Assembly (NCBI RefSeq): GCF_021869535.1
Contig: NW_026262659.1
Coordinates: forward strand, 3,844,001-3,908,000
Source of the DNA: Mytilus californianus
Taxonomy: Eukaryota; Mollusca; Bivalvia; Mytilida; Mytilidae
Direction: 5' to 3'
Length of the DNA stretch: 64,000 nucleotides
In this document: positions 11,265-22,234 of the stretch, one piece after another
Position numbering within the stretch: position 1 is the first letter of the stretch
How the letters are laid out: every line of letters begins with the position of its first letter
The notes under the pieces: generated by a model
Told to the model about the DNA's origin: nothing
Databases searched by the model: none
Seen by the model: the letters and a program-made list of their open reading frames with translations, nothing else
Translations under genes and position numbers: made by a program

Positions 11265-11828
11265 GGAAACATGCATCTTCGCTAGCCAAGGGTTACGATC
11301 CACTTCCCTCCTCTCCACCCTTGGCGGGTTAAGATAGAATTTCGGAGACACAAGGTATTGATTTTCATTGGTTGCAGTCGAAACTCGCTGCATCCAATAA
11401 CAAAGCGCCTATAACATGATCACGTGTAAATGTAGAAAGTGTATGTAAACAATTGCCACGTGCTTATTGTGCAACAAGTCTTTACATCCCTAAACATACG
11501 ACTATATTTAGTGACAATTATTTGAATGTTTTTAATCAACTAATAGAAGTTCCTGTGTATGTTTCTTGCACAAATGCATGAATGTCAACGTATATTTTCG
11601 TTTCCTGCTTTACCAAGTGTGTAGAATCTAGACGCTACCGAGTTTTTACCTCCAAATTGAAGAGTTCAAGTGCTACCATTGGTCAAGAATAATGTATTCG
11701 GAATGGGCGTGACTTTAATCTACCGATAGATGGCGCAACATTCTTATCACAAATGTTGGCTTAATCTGCCAAGGGTGGAGAGGAGGGAAGTGGATCGTAA
11801 CCCTTGGCTAGCGAAGATGGGAAACATG
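11265..11828. mobile_element. 546-bp DNA element with long TIRs and perfect 9-bp TSD
   Basis: The element spans 11,274-11,819. Its first about 55 bp (starting CATCTTCGCTAGCCAAGGG) are repeated in inverted form at the right end with only a few differences near the inner edge. The nine bases GGAAACATG occur immediately outside both ends (11,265-11,273 and 11,820-11,828). Long TIRs with a 9-bp duplication suggest a Mutator-like (MULE) non-autonomous element. No transposase is encoded. Confidence 0.9.
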
Positions 11829-12079
11829 GGAAGTTGCCTATATTTCTAAAGACATGTTAATAATTCAATATAAAACTCCGATGGATATTGGAGGAAACTG
11901 ATCTTAATTAACAGTTAACATTGTGTTGTGCAACATGATTAATTAGGAACTGAATACTAAAATTTGGTATCATACATATTGGTAGGGTAAACGCAATCAA
12001 TATTCCATATATAATACAAACTATTGTATTTATTAGAACGAAACAGTTAAGTATTGATTAAATGTAACAATGCTAGTGA
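11829..12079. other. non-coding
   Basis: Nothing recognised. Confidence 0.4.
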
Positions 12080-12270
12080 TATTTTAATTGCTAGAGCAAC
12101 ACGATGGATATCACATTCGGAGCAGGAAATGCCTACCCTTCGGGATCACTTTAATTCACTCAAGTTTTTGAGTTCATGTTGCTCAATCAATATGCTTATT
12201 TGGTGTTTTTTTATTGTCTTTTCGTCGTTTTGATTTTTGGACACTCTGTTGTCAGTTTGTATTGGACTTA
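12080..12270 (+). repeat. diverged PLE-A 3' tail
   Basis: The order of motifs (GGAGCAGGAAATGCCTACCC, then TCTGTTGTCAGTTTGTATTGG) follows the PLE-A tail seen at 39.6, 46.6 and 47.3 kb, with many changes. The 71-codon frame starting at 12,176 is part of it. Confidence 0.5.
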
Positions 12271-13359
12271 TGATTATCGAACGACAAAAAAAGACATTTC
12301 TTTGCCAAATTTATTGATTAACTTTATCAATATTCAAATTGATATTATGAGGGGGAAACAAATAACTATATCTTTAAGTATTCATCAATAATAAAGATAA
12401 GATCGGATACGCCCGAACAAATACGTCATTCGCTCTAAATCTTATTTTGTGATGAAATGTTAGCTTAATTATACACCCTACTAATTTGTAATAAAATCAT
12501 TTTAGTGTGCTAGTTGAAATATTATTAATAATATATGTATTTTAAAAAGTTTATCTTACCATATTACTTTCATTAGATTCCAATAGTCATGGCACCTTTG
12601 GTGTGTAAAGCATTTTTCGTAGTTTACACAAGAAACAAAGGAAGATGCATGATAAGAACAATATCCACCCTACCCCCCCCCCCCCCCCCCCCAATTGATG
12701 ACATAATATGCTATATTTAACGTTATAGAATTAAAGTATCCAACCTATATCCCTCCCCCCCCAAAAAAAAACTGATGACATAAACACGCTATATTTGACG
12801 TAATAGAATAAAAGTTTCCATTTTTTAAAAGATATTTTATACACATTAACATCTTTACACTATGCATCTTTTTGAGAAAGCCTTAGCTCTAGACAAGCTC
12901 TCAAAATACGGCCATTATTCGCTAAAATTTAAAAGTTAGCATGATTAGTATAAACATTTTAAACAGAAATTCAAAACTAAAAATACTAGTATGTGCCAGT
13001 TTAAGGTCTTATAAACACCTAAAAGATGTTACTTGTTAAAAGCATATTTTTTTTTATTTTTTGAAGAATCCTTAGTGCCACAAAGGTGACTACTAGTATC
13101 ATACGTTCTCCTTGTAAATTTTTTAACCAATAGCTTTGTAATGCTTAATTTGATACCTATTCGACAACAAATTTTATAGGTCATGCAACAATCCCATCTA
13201 ATTGTTTTATGCAGAATATTTATTATTATATTGTATTGTATTGTGTCGTATAGTATACATGTAGTATCTGTTTTATTGATATAGATCAGCTATCTTCGTT
13301 AATCCGTTTACATCTAAATGCTTGAAAGTGTTTTGTTAAAACCTAAAAACTAATACATG
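12271..13359. other. non-coding, with poly-C tract and a duplicated segment
   Basis: A run of about 20 C lies at 12,673-12,692. It is followed by a segment (GATGACATAATATGCTATAT) repeated in diverged form at 12,773-12,820 after a second C-rich tract. No gene seen. Confidence 0.55.
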
Positions 13360-13515
13360 AGAAAAAAGAGGCGGAATATCCCAAAAGGTCATTCAAACTC
13401 ATAAGTAGAAAACAAACTGACAATGCCATGGCAAAAACTAAAGACTGAGCAACATGAATCTCATCAAAAGACTTGGGTAAAATCAGGCGTTCCGGAAGGG
13501 TAAGCAGGTCCTGTT
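13360..13515 (-). repeat. PLE-A 3' tail, minus strand
   Basis: The reverse complement matches the PLE-A tail: ACCTGCTTACCCTTCCGGA, then the AGTCTTTAGTTTTTGCCATGG and TTGAATGACC regions. It is a solo 3' end, as expected of a strongly 5'-truncated retroelement. Confidence 0.65.
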
Positions 13516-14495
13516 ATACATGAAATACCCTTCGTGTTACTTGTGTCAGTACAAAATTATTGAGTGTATGTCTCATTCGCTAAATTCACATTCGAGTAAA
13601 ACTGGACAGGATGAGAAAGAGAGATAAATTGTTCCCAGCAAAATGTACAGTGGCAAATATTTCTTGCATATTGAGAACGAGAATAGATAAATTAAGAAAA
13701 CAATATTGAGATGTTGCATGGTATCGAACAAGTGGTTGTTTAAACTCATTCCAGGCAAATAATTAAGTATTCTAGCCCAGATTTGTCTACAAAGGACTCT
13801 TTGAGTAAAAGAGATGTAAGGCATTAAAATGTTATGTTGGTATTAGCAATATGCAATAAAACAACAAAAAAGAAATAAACAAATCAAAATAGACTCATCA
13901 GTTCCGCTCAAATCACATAACTGAAAGGCAAAATCAAGTAAATTAAAGAGTAATGAAATAGAACATTTCAAAAGTTAATCCCCATCCAACATTTACTATT
14001 TTGAACATTACCGTATCGATAATTTTTTTGTATTATTGAAGATAGGGAATTAAAACTCCTAAACGGGAATTAAAAATCACCTCAGACTCATTTTGATGGT
14101 CGAATGAAAGGCCCATTCAAGTACGAAGTTGAAGAGCACTGAAACATAAATCTCCAAAACGTTGAACCAATATAGCAATGGTCATCTATGCATAGTGTTT
14201 TTGAATGAAATGAAAGCTAAAGAGAGGAAATGTTTTGGCTGTAACGAATGTAGTAACGTATGCTGGGAAAAGAGAAGTTAAATTTGATACCTGATGTTTT
14301 CCCCAACACAAAAAACGCTTTTTGTTCATGTGCAGTTTACAGTTTTACGCCCTTCTTTAAGGTCTAACCACAATAAGAGCCTATCCATTTGCTGTTTAGT
14401 TAATTTCTTATCTTCCTAAATATACATGAAGTATTTCCAGTACAAGTTAAGCTTAAATTAATGGATTAATCAAATGTCTTTTTAATGGTACTTAC
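13516..14495. other. non-coding
   Basis: No gene or clear repeat seen. The minus-strand 83-codon frame at 13,573-13,824 has no domain-like features. Confidence 0.45.
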
Positions 14496-14501
14496 CCAGG
14501 G
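14496..14501 (-). CDS. candidate 6-nt micro-exon (CCCTGG)
   Basis: On the minus strand, CCCTGG is bounded by a strong acceptor (tttgccttttcag) and the donor GTAAGTA. Its phase is compatible with the candidate exons at 16,427-16,478 (upstream) and 10,551-10,577 (downstream), adding Pro-Trp. Micro-exons this small are known in animals, but adjoining splice signals can also arise by chance. Confidence 0.25.
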
Positions 14502-15454
14502 CTGAAAAGGCAAACAAAAAGAACATGTGAGTAATTAAGATCCAAATTGTTCTCTGTATTGTTCATGTTTTTCATAAATATTTTAAGCATGCTAGATAGT
14601 CTTAATATATGAAGTAAAAAACAAAAACAAAACAAAAACTCCAAGAATATTATCTTTAAAATTTCGTCTATAAATATGCTATATTTTTACTTCATTACCG
14701 GCGTAGGTGGACCCCTAAATTGCATGTGTGTATAAAAATAACTATGGTTCTCTCATAAATGTTAACATAACTATTAAAGTTTGAAATTTCAATACCTATA
14801 TATTGTTTTTGACCGTATGCTGACCTTCAAATTTATTTTTATTTTTCTTCCGATTGTTTGTTAGTTGTCTCCTTTATTCGTGATTCTGATTTCTAGTGCA
14901 TTCTTAATTCATTTATTTCTGTTTCTTAGAGATGCGTTTTTTTCTAATTAGCGTATTGAATATTTTTCTGTCCAGTTTTAAAAAGCAGTGTGTGTGTTAT
15001 TTGAGACATCTCTTTTGTGTAAGCGTTTCAATCTGAAAAGAATTTGTTTTATTGCCACGGAATCGTAATGTGATCAGATATTAATTGTTACATTGATGGG
15101 TTTCACAATTCTCATTGCATATACATATCATTGTAAAGTTATTCAAAGGGGAAAATCATTTCGTGGCCCTAAACTAGCTAACGAGATACTACGTGATGCT
15201 ATTACATTATATATTGTAAGTACATGATACTTAAATTTTATTGAAAATAAAAAGAGAACATATGAGTACTTTACTCTGACTAATTGACTTTGAAGTAAAC
15301 ATTTAATACTATGAATAAGATGAACAGTCAATAAATGCATGGAACTGTTATTATCAATAATCGTTTTAACGCCATATTTGACCATTAGAACATTTACTAT
15401 AAAGTATCTTGTTTGTGTTTATATAAATAAATGTACTACGTTTTTCCCTTTCAG
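14502..15454. other. non-coding
   Basis: AT-rich; nothing recognised. The 80-codon minus frame at 15,143-15,385 looks random. Confidence 0.45.
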
Positions 15455-15483
15455 ATACACATAATAACAAGGAAAACCGATAT
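15455..15483 (+). CDS. candidate 29-nt micro-exon, plus strand
   Basis: An acceptor (tttttccctttcag) and the donor GTAAGTG bound 29 nt that read THNNKENRY after two phase bases. It lies on the opposite strand to the other candidates nearby, so it would belong to a different gene or be a false positive. Confidence 0.25.
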
Positions 15484-16426
15484 GTAAGTGACATTTTTCT
15501 AAAAGCCTCTTAGTTAACGACTTTAATGCACCCACCTAGTATACAGCTATATCATATATCATTCGAAAGCTTATTATTTGTACTTTCTGTTTTAATTTTT
15601 TTCTGAAAATCGTATGAATATTATAGAATAGAATACAATAATTCTAAATCAAATTCAAATTAAGAGGTTAATTGCTTAATATCTACAGAAAATTGCAAAT
15701 CATTATTATCCTTAATAATGATAAAATTGCACTAAAATCCAAATACTAATATGGTCAAAATAAAGAGAGTTTGTCGTTTAAAGCACTTTTTTTAATGTAT
15801 GAAAAAAAAGAAAATTAAAAGAAATGTTATCAACCCTATATCTTTTCATGGATTTCCCGAGTTTTGTGCTGAAACAGTCTCTAATTGGTTGATAATAAAA
15901 CATGCACATTGAGGTATGAAATGCATTTCCGTAATTTCTGGGATTTCAGCTTAATCGGATATTGGGATGCATAATTGTTTGTACACTCCATATTAGTTAC
16001 TGAATATATATCATATTCTATATTATGTTGTTATCTACAATGACGTTATTCGTTTAATTGCAGAGTTAGCATGGTAAAATGTTAAAACAGTCAATAAATA
16101 TATTATGAAATTTACATGTAGTGATGGCTTTACAAATATGATAACTTCTTTAGGTTACACCAGAGATATTGCCAATGAAAATAACTCATATCTAACACTA
16201 ATTAAAACGAAGGTAAATAGTTACATATGGTCACACAATGTGTTCATCATTCTGAACCATCTTGTTAATCGGTGTTATATAATATATAGTAGCACACCAT
16301 TGAACGATTAGACACCAAATACTTTATATAAACAGTCATAAAAATGTAATACCTTTGTCTAGCTATGTAATCGAAAAAAATTGTTATAGGAATAAACACA
16401 TAACCAAAAATGTGCTAATGACTTAC
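15484..16426. other. non-coding
   Basis: Nothing recognised. Confidence 0.45.
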
Positions 16427-16478
16427 CTGTGCATTGGAAATATTGACTTGCACCTTGAAAATTTCGTCATAAGCAGGC
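16427..16478 (-). CDS. candidate 52-nt internal exon
   Basis: The minus strand shows acceptor ccccttttttag, then 52 nt, then donor GTAAGT. Only the frame with one leading phase base gives a balanced, protein-like peptide: PAYDEIFKVQVNISNAQ. It ends in phase 0. This is the best of the isolated splice-flanked candidates. I do not recognise the protein. Confidence 0.45.
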
Positions 16479-16911
16479 CTAAAAAAGGGGCATAAAGTTT
16501 AAGAACTCAGCTTTTATTTTATCAGTTACAACTTAGACAAATATTGTGTGGTTCGTTGTTTGTTATTTCTGTTTTTTTTTCGGGTTTTTTTTGGGGGGGG
16601 GGAGGGGGATTAGGGTGACCAGTCATTCCTGTTAACCTTATTATGTACTAGTATAATCATATATATTATTGTGGCTCTTGTGCGTAACGTATAAGATTGT
16701 ACGTCTGTAAAATCATTCATTCATTATTTTGGGTAGTAATGTCAAGATTAATCAATTGCTCAAGGGAAGAGAGTTTTATTGTAGAATGAAAATATCATTG
16801 ATCTACTGATGACTTGTTTCTTGTCTTTAGTACATTCAGTTTTCTGCTAATGATACAAAAATGTGTCAATGACATTTCTATTCACTGCGATATATAATTT
16901 AATTGTATATA
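16479..16911. other. non-coding; G-rich tract near 16,590
   Basis: A GGGGGGGGGAGGGGG tract (about 16,593-16,608) follows poly-T. No gene seen. Confidence 0.5.
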
Positions 16912-17290
16912 AAAAAAGAAGATGTGGTATGATTGCCAATGAGACAACTCTTCACCAGAGACCAAATGAAATAGAAATTTAACAACTATAGGTCACCGTA
17001 CAACAATGAGCAAAGCCCATACCGCATAGTCAGCTATCAAAGGCCCCGAAATCACAAATGTTAAACAATTCAAACGAGAAAACTAACGGCCTAATTAATG
17101 TACAAAAAAATGAACGAAAACAAATATGTAATACAGCAACAAACGACAACTACTGAATTACAGGCTCCTGACTTGGGACAAGCACAAACAGAATGTGGCG
17201 GGGTTAAACATGTTAGCGGGATCCCAACCCTCCTCCTAACCTGGGACAGTTGTGTAACAGTACAACATAAAAAGGAACTATAAAAATAAG
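16912..17290 (-). repeat. R1 interspersed repeat (minus)
   Basis: The minus strand ends in CATTGGCAATCATACCACATC, the end shared by every R1 copy in the window (for example 21,170-21,215, 40,041, 53,780-53,825, 59,070). The other end varies between copies, which fits a 5'-truncating retroposon. Confidence 0.75.
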
Positions 17291-17337
17291 TTGAAAAAAG
17301 GCTTAACTTATGGAACGCCACAGCTGTCCTATGTGGT

Positions 17338-17785
17338 GCTCTGACATTACGTGATGTGGTTTGATCATTACTTGATGATATTTTGTTATTACGTAATATG
17401 ATTTTGACATAACTTGATGATGTTTTGATACTGCTCAATATGGTAACGTCATTACTTGATGATATTTTGATATAACATGATATGGTAAAGCAATAACTTG
17501 TTATGGTTTTGTCATTACTTGATATGTTTTCAACATTATTTAATGTGGTTATGTCGTTAGGCAATGTGGTTGTGTCATTAGGCAATGTGGTTTTAACATT
17601 ACTTGATGTCTATATGGATTTACGTAATGCAATTGTTTCATTACATGATGTGATTCTGTTATTTCGTAATGATGGTGGTTTTATTTTTTTTATAAGGCTT
17701 TGACATTACACTGCATGATATGTTTATTCCCGTTTTTGATGTGGTTTTGCCACTCTTTGATGTGGTTATGTCATTACTTGATGAG
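17338..17785. repeat. 21-bp minisatellite, about 20 degenerate units
   Basis: The units follow the pattern GTTTTGTCATTACTTGATGTG with frequent substitutions. The early units alternate between GATGAT and ATATG endings, suggesting a 42-bp higher-order step. One unit near 17,670-17,690 is interrupted by a poly-T insert. The period is a multiple of three, so long open frames appear on both strands; those frames are by-products of the repeat. The array ends about 50 bp before the integrase exon start. Confidence 0.85.
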
Positions 17786-17836
17786 GTAAAACCACGTGAC
17801 AGAGCCGGAAATACCAGTAACCGCCATATTTTTAAA

Positions 17837-18304
17837 ATGGAAGAAGTTTTAAGACAGTGCAGATTTGAACGCCTTATACCAGTTTTCCAAAGGGAAAACA
17901 TTTCTCCTAACTTAGTTTGTAAACTGTCTTCCTTTGAATTGCAATGTTTGGGTGTGTCTAATAGCCAAGAAATGATGAAATTGAGAACATATTGTATAAA
18001 GTATAGTAATGTGCAACCAGACAGATTGCGACGTGGAGAAGCTGGGCCACCAGTTTACGAGATTCCAAAAGAAATCATTGCATCACTCATTGAAACTGGG
18101 TTTAAAATAAATGAAATCGCTAAATTGCTGTCAGTATCGGAAAGTACCGTGTACAGGCGAATGCGAATGTATAACATCAGCAAAGTAAATTTTACTGACA
18201 TAAATGACAATGAGTTGCAACGTGAAATAAATGATGTACTAACTAATTTCCCAAGATGTGGTGAGAATATGTTGCAGCAAATGCTAAAACAGAAAGATAT
18301 ATGG
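17837..18304 (+). CDS. integrase-core gene, exon 1 (SAM-like + HTH)
   Basis: 156 codons from ATG 17,837 to a consensus donor (TGG|GTAAGT) in phase 0. Residues 5-50 (FERLIPVFQRENISPNLVCKL, then ELQCLGV) look like a SAM-type helical domain. Residues 75-115 (EIPKEIIASLIETGFKINEIAKLLSVSESTVYRRM, given as parts) form a resolvase-style helix-turn-helix that would bind DNA. I chose ATG 17,837 because the upstream in-frame ATG at 17,720 lies in the minisatellite. The domain order matches a family of animal proteins with an rve-type integrase core that I know from fish and mollusc annotations. It is probably transposon-derived; whether it is domesticated is unknown. Confidence 0.7.
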
Positions 18305-18423
18305 GTAAGTTACGTATAGAATGCATTATGACATGTAATAAAAAAGTAGAAAAAATCCATCCGAACACAAACAAATGTGATTTTTTCAGGCTAAGACAAA
18401 ATGCTGATAGGGAACGCTGAATC

Positions 18424-18977
18424 CGGGTCCGTTCGCGCCCAATCACGTTCGCCCCCCCCCCCCCCCCCCCTTTCACTTTCGCACCCTACACGTTAGCACC
18501 CAAAATCCGTTCGCACCCTACACGTTCGCGCCCAATTTTTATTGGTTTTGTGTTTAATAATTTGTAAACGAGTTTTGGTAAGTGTATTACTATTAATATA
18601 TATTTTTTCATTGTTTCTAAATAAAGTGAGATTCTGACAAGGTTTTTTTTGTGTCATGTTAAATGTATTGCTATAAACATTTTTTTTTCATTGTTTTTAA
18701 ATAAAGTGAGATTCTGACGACCAGTATTTTATTTTAGTGTTGAATAATTTTTAATCATGTTTTGGTTAGTGTATTGTTATAAATATTTTTCATTGTTTCT
18801 AGTAAATAAAGTGCGAATCTGACAACGTTATTTTGGTGTTGAATAAATGGTAAGCATGGTAAGTGTATTGCTATAAATATAGGGTGCGAACGTGTAGGGT
18901 GCGAACGGACCTAGGGAGCGAACGTGTAGGGTGCGAACGTGTAGGGTGCGAACGTGTATTGGGCGCGAACGGACCCG
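18424..18977. mobile_element. fold-back element with GTGCGAACGTGTAGG arms
   Basis: The outermost 20 bp (CGGGTCCGTTCGCGCCCAAT) are perfectly inverted at 18,958-18,977. Both arms are built from repeats of GGGTGCGAACGTGTA (four in the right arm). The left arm also carries a poly-C run (about 18,451-18,470). The centre has three diverged repeats of about 80-105 bp around AAATAAAGTGAGATTCTGAC. No transposase and no clear target-site duplication are visible. Confidence 0.8.
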
Positions 18978-19089
18978 ATACCGGGAACGGTCAAACCCTT
19001 ATTTTCACCGACTATGTATGGGATCAGCATTTAAATTGTTTCCTTGCAATTTTAATATATTTTCAAAGGGATTGTTGTATGCATCATAA

Positions 19090-19860
19090 CTTTCATTTTC
19101 CGGGTTTTTGTCTTGCCTGCGACGAAAGTCGCGGAAGACGAGACATATAGGTGTTGCTTTTCCGGCGTTGTCGTTGGCGGCAACAATTGTTCAGTTTTCT
19201 GTTCCAGTCAGTTTGATAGGAAGTACTTGTTAAAGATCAATGATTATTTCTCAAAAATTGTATTACTAACAGTACATGTCAGTTTGCCGACTATTTCTTA
19301 GCCCTTCAACCTAGGTCATGGTCCATTAAGCAATTGAACTTTTTGCTTACGTTAGTTTGATAGGTACTGCTTGTGATATTTTCTTTAAAGTTGCATTACT
19401 ATCAGTACATATCAGTTTGACAACTATTTCGAAGCCCTGTCCCCGAAGGTCATAGACTTTCAATTAATTACCAATTTTCAATGTTAAGTGTTCCGCTTAA
19501 GTTAGATTGATATGAACTACAGATGAATGACAATGGTATTTTCTATTAAGTTGCATTACTATCAGTACATCTCAATTTATCGACTTTTTCGAGGCCCTGC
19601 CCCTAGGTCATGGTCCAGTAACTTTGAATTAATGCGCAATTTTCGTGTTAAGTTTTCTGCTAAAATCAGTTTGATAGGAACTACTTGCGATAGATCAATG
19701 ATAATTATTCTCTATAAAATTGCATTACTATCGGTTTAGTGACTAAACTGAGGTCCTGTCCCCTAGGTCAAGGTCCAGTGTCTCTTAATTAACTAGCAAT
19801 GTTGCTGTCCATCAGATTGTCTTCTTCTGAATGTTCAGAGGGCAGACGAGACATATCTCT
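19090..19860. repeat. element with about four degenerate 150-165-bp tandem units
   Basis: The motif TCAGTTTGATAGGAACTACTTG recurs near 19,207, 19,354, 19,504 and 19,668, each time followed by TTGCATTACTATCAGTACAT and CCTAGGTCATGGTCCA. The array is bounded by direct copies of AGACGAGACATAT (19,136-19,148 and 19,845-19,857). A small palindrome, GCGACGAAAGTCGC, lies at its left edge. Confidence 0.7.
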
Positions 19861-20159
19861 GTGTCAACAGTTTATTTTTACATATATTTTAGTTATTGTA
19901 CGATGACTTCAGATCGAATATGCGTCTGGTAACTCGTGACTGTCTGGTAAAAGTACTAGTATTTCAAAACGGTTCAACGGGACGTCTGCGTCAAAATATA
20001 ATAAAAACGTCGCTGGAAGTGTTGAAACACCATTACAAATAATCGCATACTTAATTTATATCTATATGAAGTTAATTTCGTTAGAAGTTATAAAATGTTA
20101 TTATTCAAACTGTAGCAAGGGATTAAAAAAAAGGCAAGTGCATGTGAACTATGTCATCA

Positions 20160-21215
20160 TTCGGCTTTAATCGTCGTCAGTAAATAGCTTTATTTGGTCA
20201 TGTTTACTATACTCCACTGAAAACGTTGGGACAATCTTTAATGGAATGGTCCGTAGATTTACCATTTAAAAGATTTGTTCCGAAGTTCCATGCTCAAACT
20301 AACTACCGTTTTTAGGACTTTAGGTTGGCTTCACCTGTCGAAAACTTATTCCAAACGTAATAGGACACCCTAATTTTACTGTGATGTTGTAACCGAGCCC
20401 GTAAATTTATATACTTTCCGGGTAATGTTATCAATCCTTTAAATAAACTTATTCTAAAAGTTACCAATTCAACACTGTAGTTAGATCTTTATATATATAA
20501 TTGTTTTAATCGGTATAAACATTGATTTTGTTATAAATAAATTCAAACCCACTTGAATACTATTGTTGTACACATATGTGTGTACACTCACGATCCTACA
20601 ATCTGGGAATACCTATAATTTAGCATTACACAAGGCCATGTTTTTCTCTGAGTGTTTATGAAGTTTTTAGACTAAATCCATTAGATCTGTACTGATTGAT
20701 ATTTTAGTCTTAGATTCATGATTTTTTTTACTAGCTTTGAACCAGCTTTCAGGAACTGCGAGTTCTCTCAGATCTGTACTTTGTGTTTTGTGTACTTTTG
20801 GTATTAATTTTTTGTGTTTTGTATCGCCGGATCTGGCGAGTTAAGCCCTTTCAACATATTTTTATAATTCAGGTTCTTATGTTGTGCTGTTACACCACTG
20901 TCCCATGTTAGGGGGATGGTTTGGCGCCAGCAAACATGTTAACCCCACCACATTCTATATGCTTGTCCCAAGTCAGAAGCCTGTTATTCAGTGGTTGTCG
21001 TTTGATGCTGTATATCATACTAGTTATAAGGCCGTTAGTGTTCTCGTTTGAATTGTTTTACGTTTGTCATATGGAGCGTTTTATAGTTTACTCTGCGGTA
21101 TGGGTTTTGCTCATTTTTGGAGGCCGTACGGTGACCTATAGTTGTTAATATCTCATCATTAGGTTTCTGGTAAAGAGTTGTCTCATTGGCAATCATACCA
21201 CATCTTCTTTTTTTT
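20160..21215 (+). repeat. R1 interspersed repeat, long form
   Basis: It aligns with 52,560-53,825 along most of its length (AGCTTTCAGGAACTGCGAGT, then CCCAAGTCAGAAGCCTG, then CATTGGCAATCATACCAC). Both end at the same R1 terminus. Longer and shorter copies sharing one end suggest a retroposon. The start at 20,160 is approximate. Confidence 0.7.
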
Positions 21216-22234
21216 TTATTGTGTATGGAATTCGCTGTGTTGGAACTACAATAAACTTTTGACGAATTTGAGTTCTTGGACGTGGGACATTAAAAATCTA
21301 CATTAATACTTTATCTGTGATCGCGGCATCAGTGTAGTTCCAACCATTTTGTTTTCAACATTTTCACAAGCAATATATTTATATACTAGACAACAAAACT
21401 AAGGGCGCAACCATTAACTTCAAAAAGGGGGTGTGTGTTTTTTTTATTGAGTCAGAATTATTTTTAGTTTCTCGACGCTATCAATCAAATCATTTTTTCA
21501 AAATATAACACTATAAGGTATTCAGAATATTTATTTTTGTCATCAGCTTGACTAGAATATTTATTTCATCAAAATGGGAATCAGAATATTTTTTTTAGAT
21601 TAAAAAAAAAAACATAACCCTCCCCCAAGTAAGTTAAATGGTCGTTCTCTAACGATACGAAAGTTTGATCTGAAATATTTTGAAAAAAATATAAGAAATC
21701 AATTTGAGAAGAGAGTGCACAGATGATTAAAAGAATCGAACCCTGTCGAAAAGTGAGCAAAAAAAAATGTTATTGAACAAAGGAGTCACATTTTTTTTGG
21801 CAGAAATTAAACTGATGACACAAATCGGAACCCAATTGCAAATGAGAATAGAGCATTCAAATGTTTGAGAAGGAATTCAAAATTATAGTGAGACCATTTT
21901 GTGTTTCAAGTTTAAGTTAAAATGTCGGATTTTGAAAATATTTTGGTAAAAGGGTGATCTCTGAAGTCTAAATTTTACAAACAAATAATTTCGCGGCTTT
22001 TGTCTTCTATCAATATTAAACGTTAGACCAACTAGATATTTTTAAGCTTATAAGTATCGTGTATTAAATTTCATCATACATGGAAAATGCATTTCCTTGT
22101 ATCGTATTTTTGACATGTATATTTCACTTATTCATCATATTTATTATATTTATATAAATATTGTAATTCATCATATCCATGGTTGTTCATAAATATCACT
22201 TTTGTCTTTCAATTGTCATATTTTCACTCTGCAG

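Larger units (their letters stand above)
18305..22234 (+). other. integrase-gene intron, filled with repeats
   Basis: Donor GTAAGT at 18,305 and acceptor tttcactctgcag ending at 22,234 are both strong, and both exon ends are phase 0. The intron holds a fold-back element (18,424-18,977), a tandem-repeat element (about 19,090-19,860) and an R1 long form (about 20,160-21,215). From 21,216 to 22,200 I see nothing but AT-rich sequence. Confidence 0.6.

Noticed and set aside
11208..11393. 61-codon minus-strand frame
   Set aside because: Lies in the left TIR of the 9-bp-TSD element.
12557..12620. Possible minus-strand exon ending at a GTAAG donor
   Set aside because: The only nearby acceptor lacks a pyrimidine tract, and the enclosed peptide is short and uninformative.
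17091..17585. 164-codon minus-strand frame rich in SSNDxT repeats
   Set aside because: It is the reverse strand of the 21-bp minisatellite; a period divisible by three keeps frames open without coding.
17503..17703. 66-codon plus-strand frame with LLDV/LGNVV repeats
   Set aside because: Also a by-product of the 21-bp array.
18863..19150. 95-codon frame with repeated CRVRT
   Set aside because: Made by the GTGCGAACGTGTAGG array of the fold-back element.
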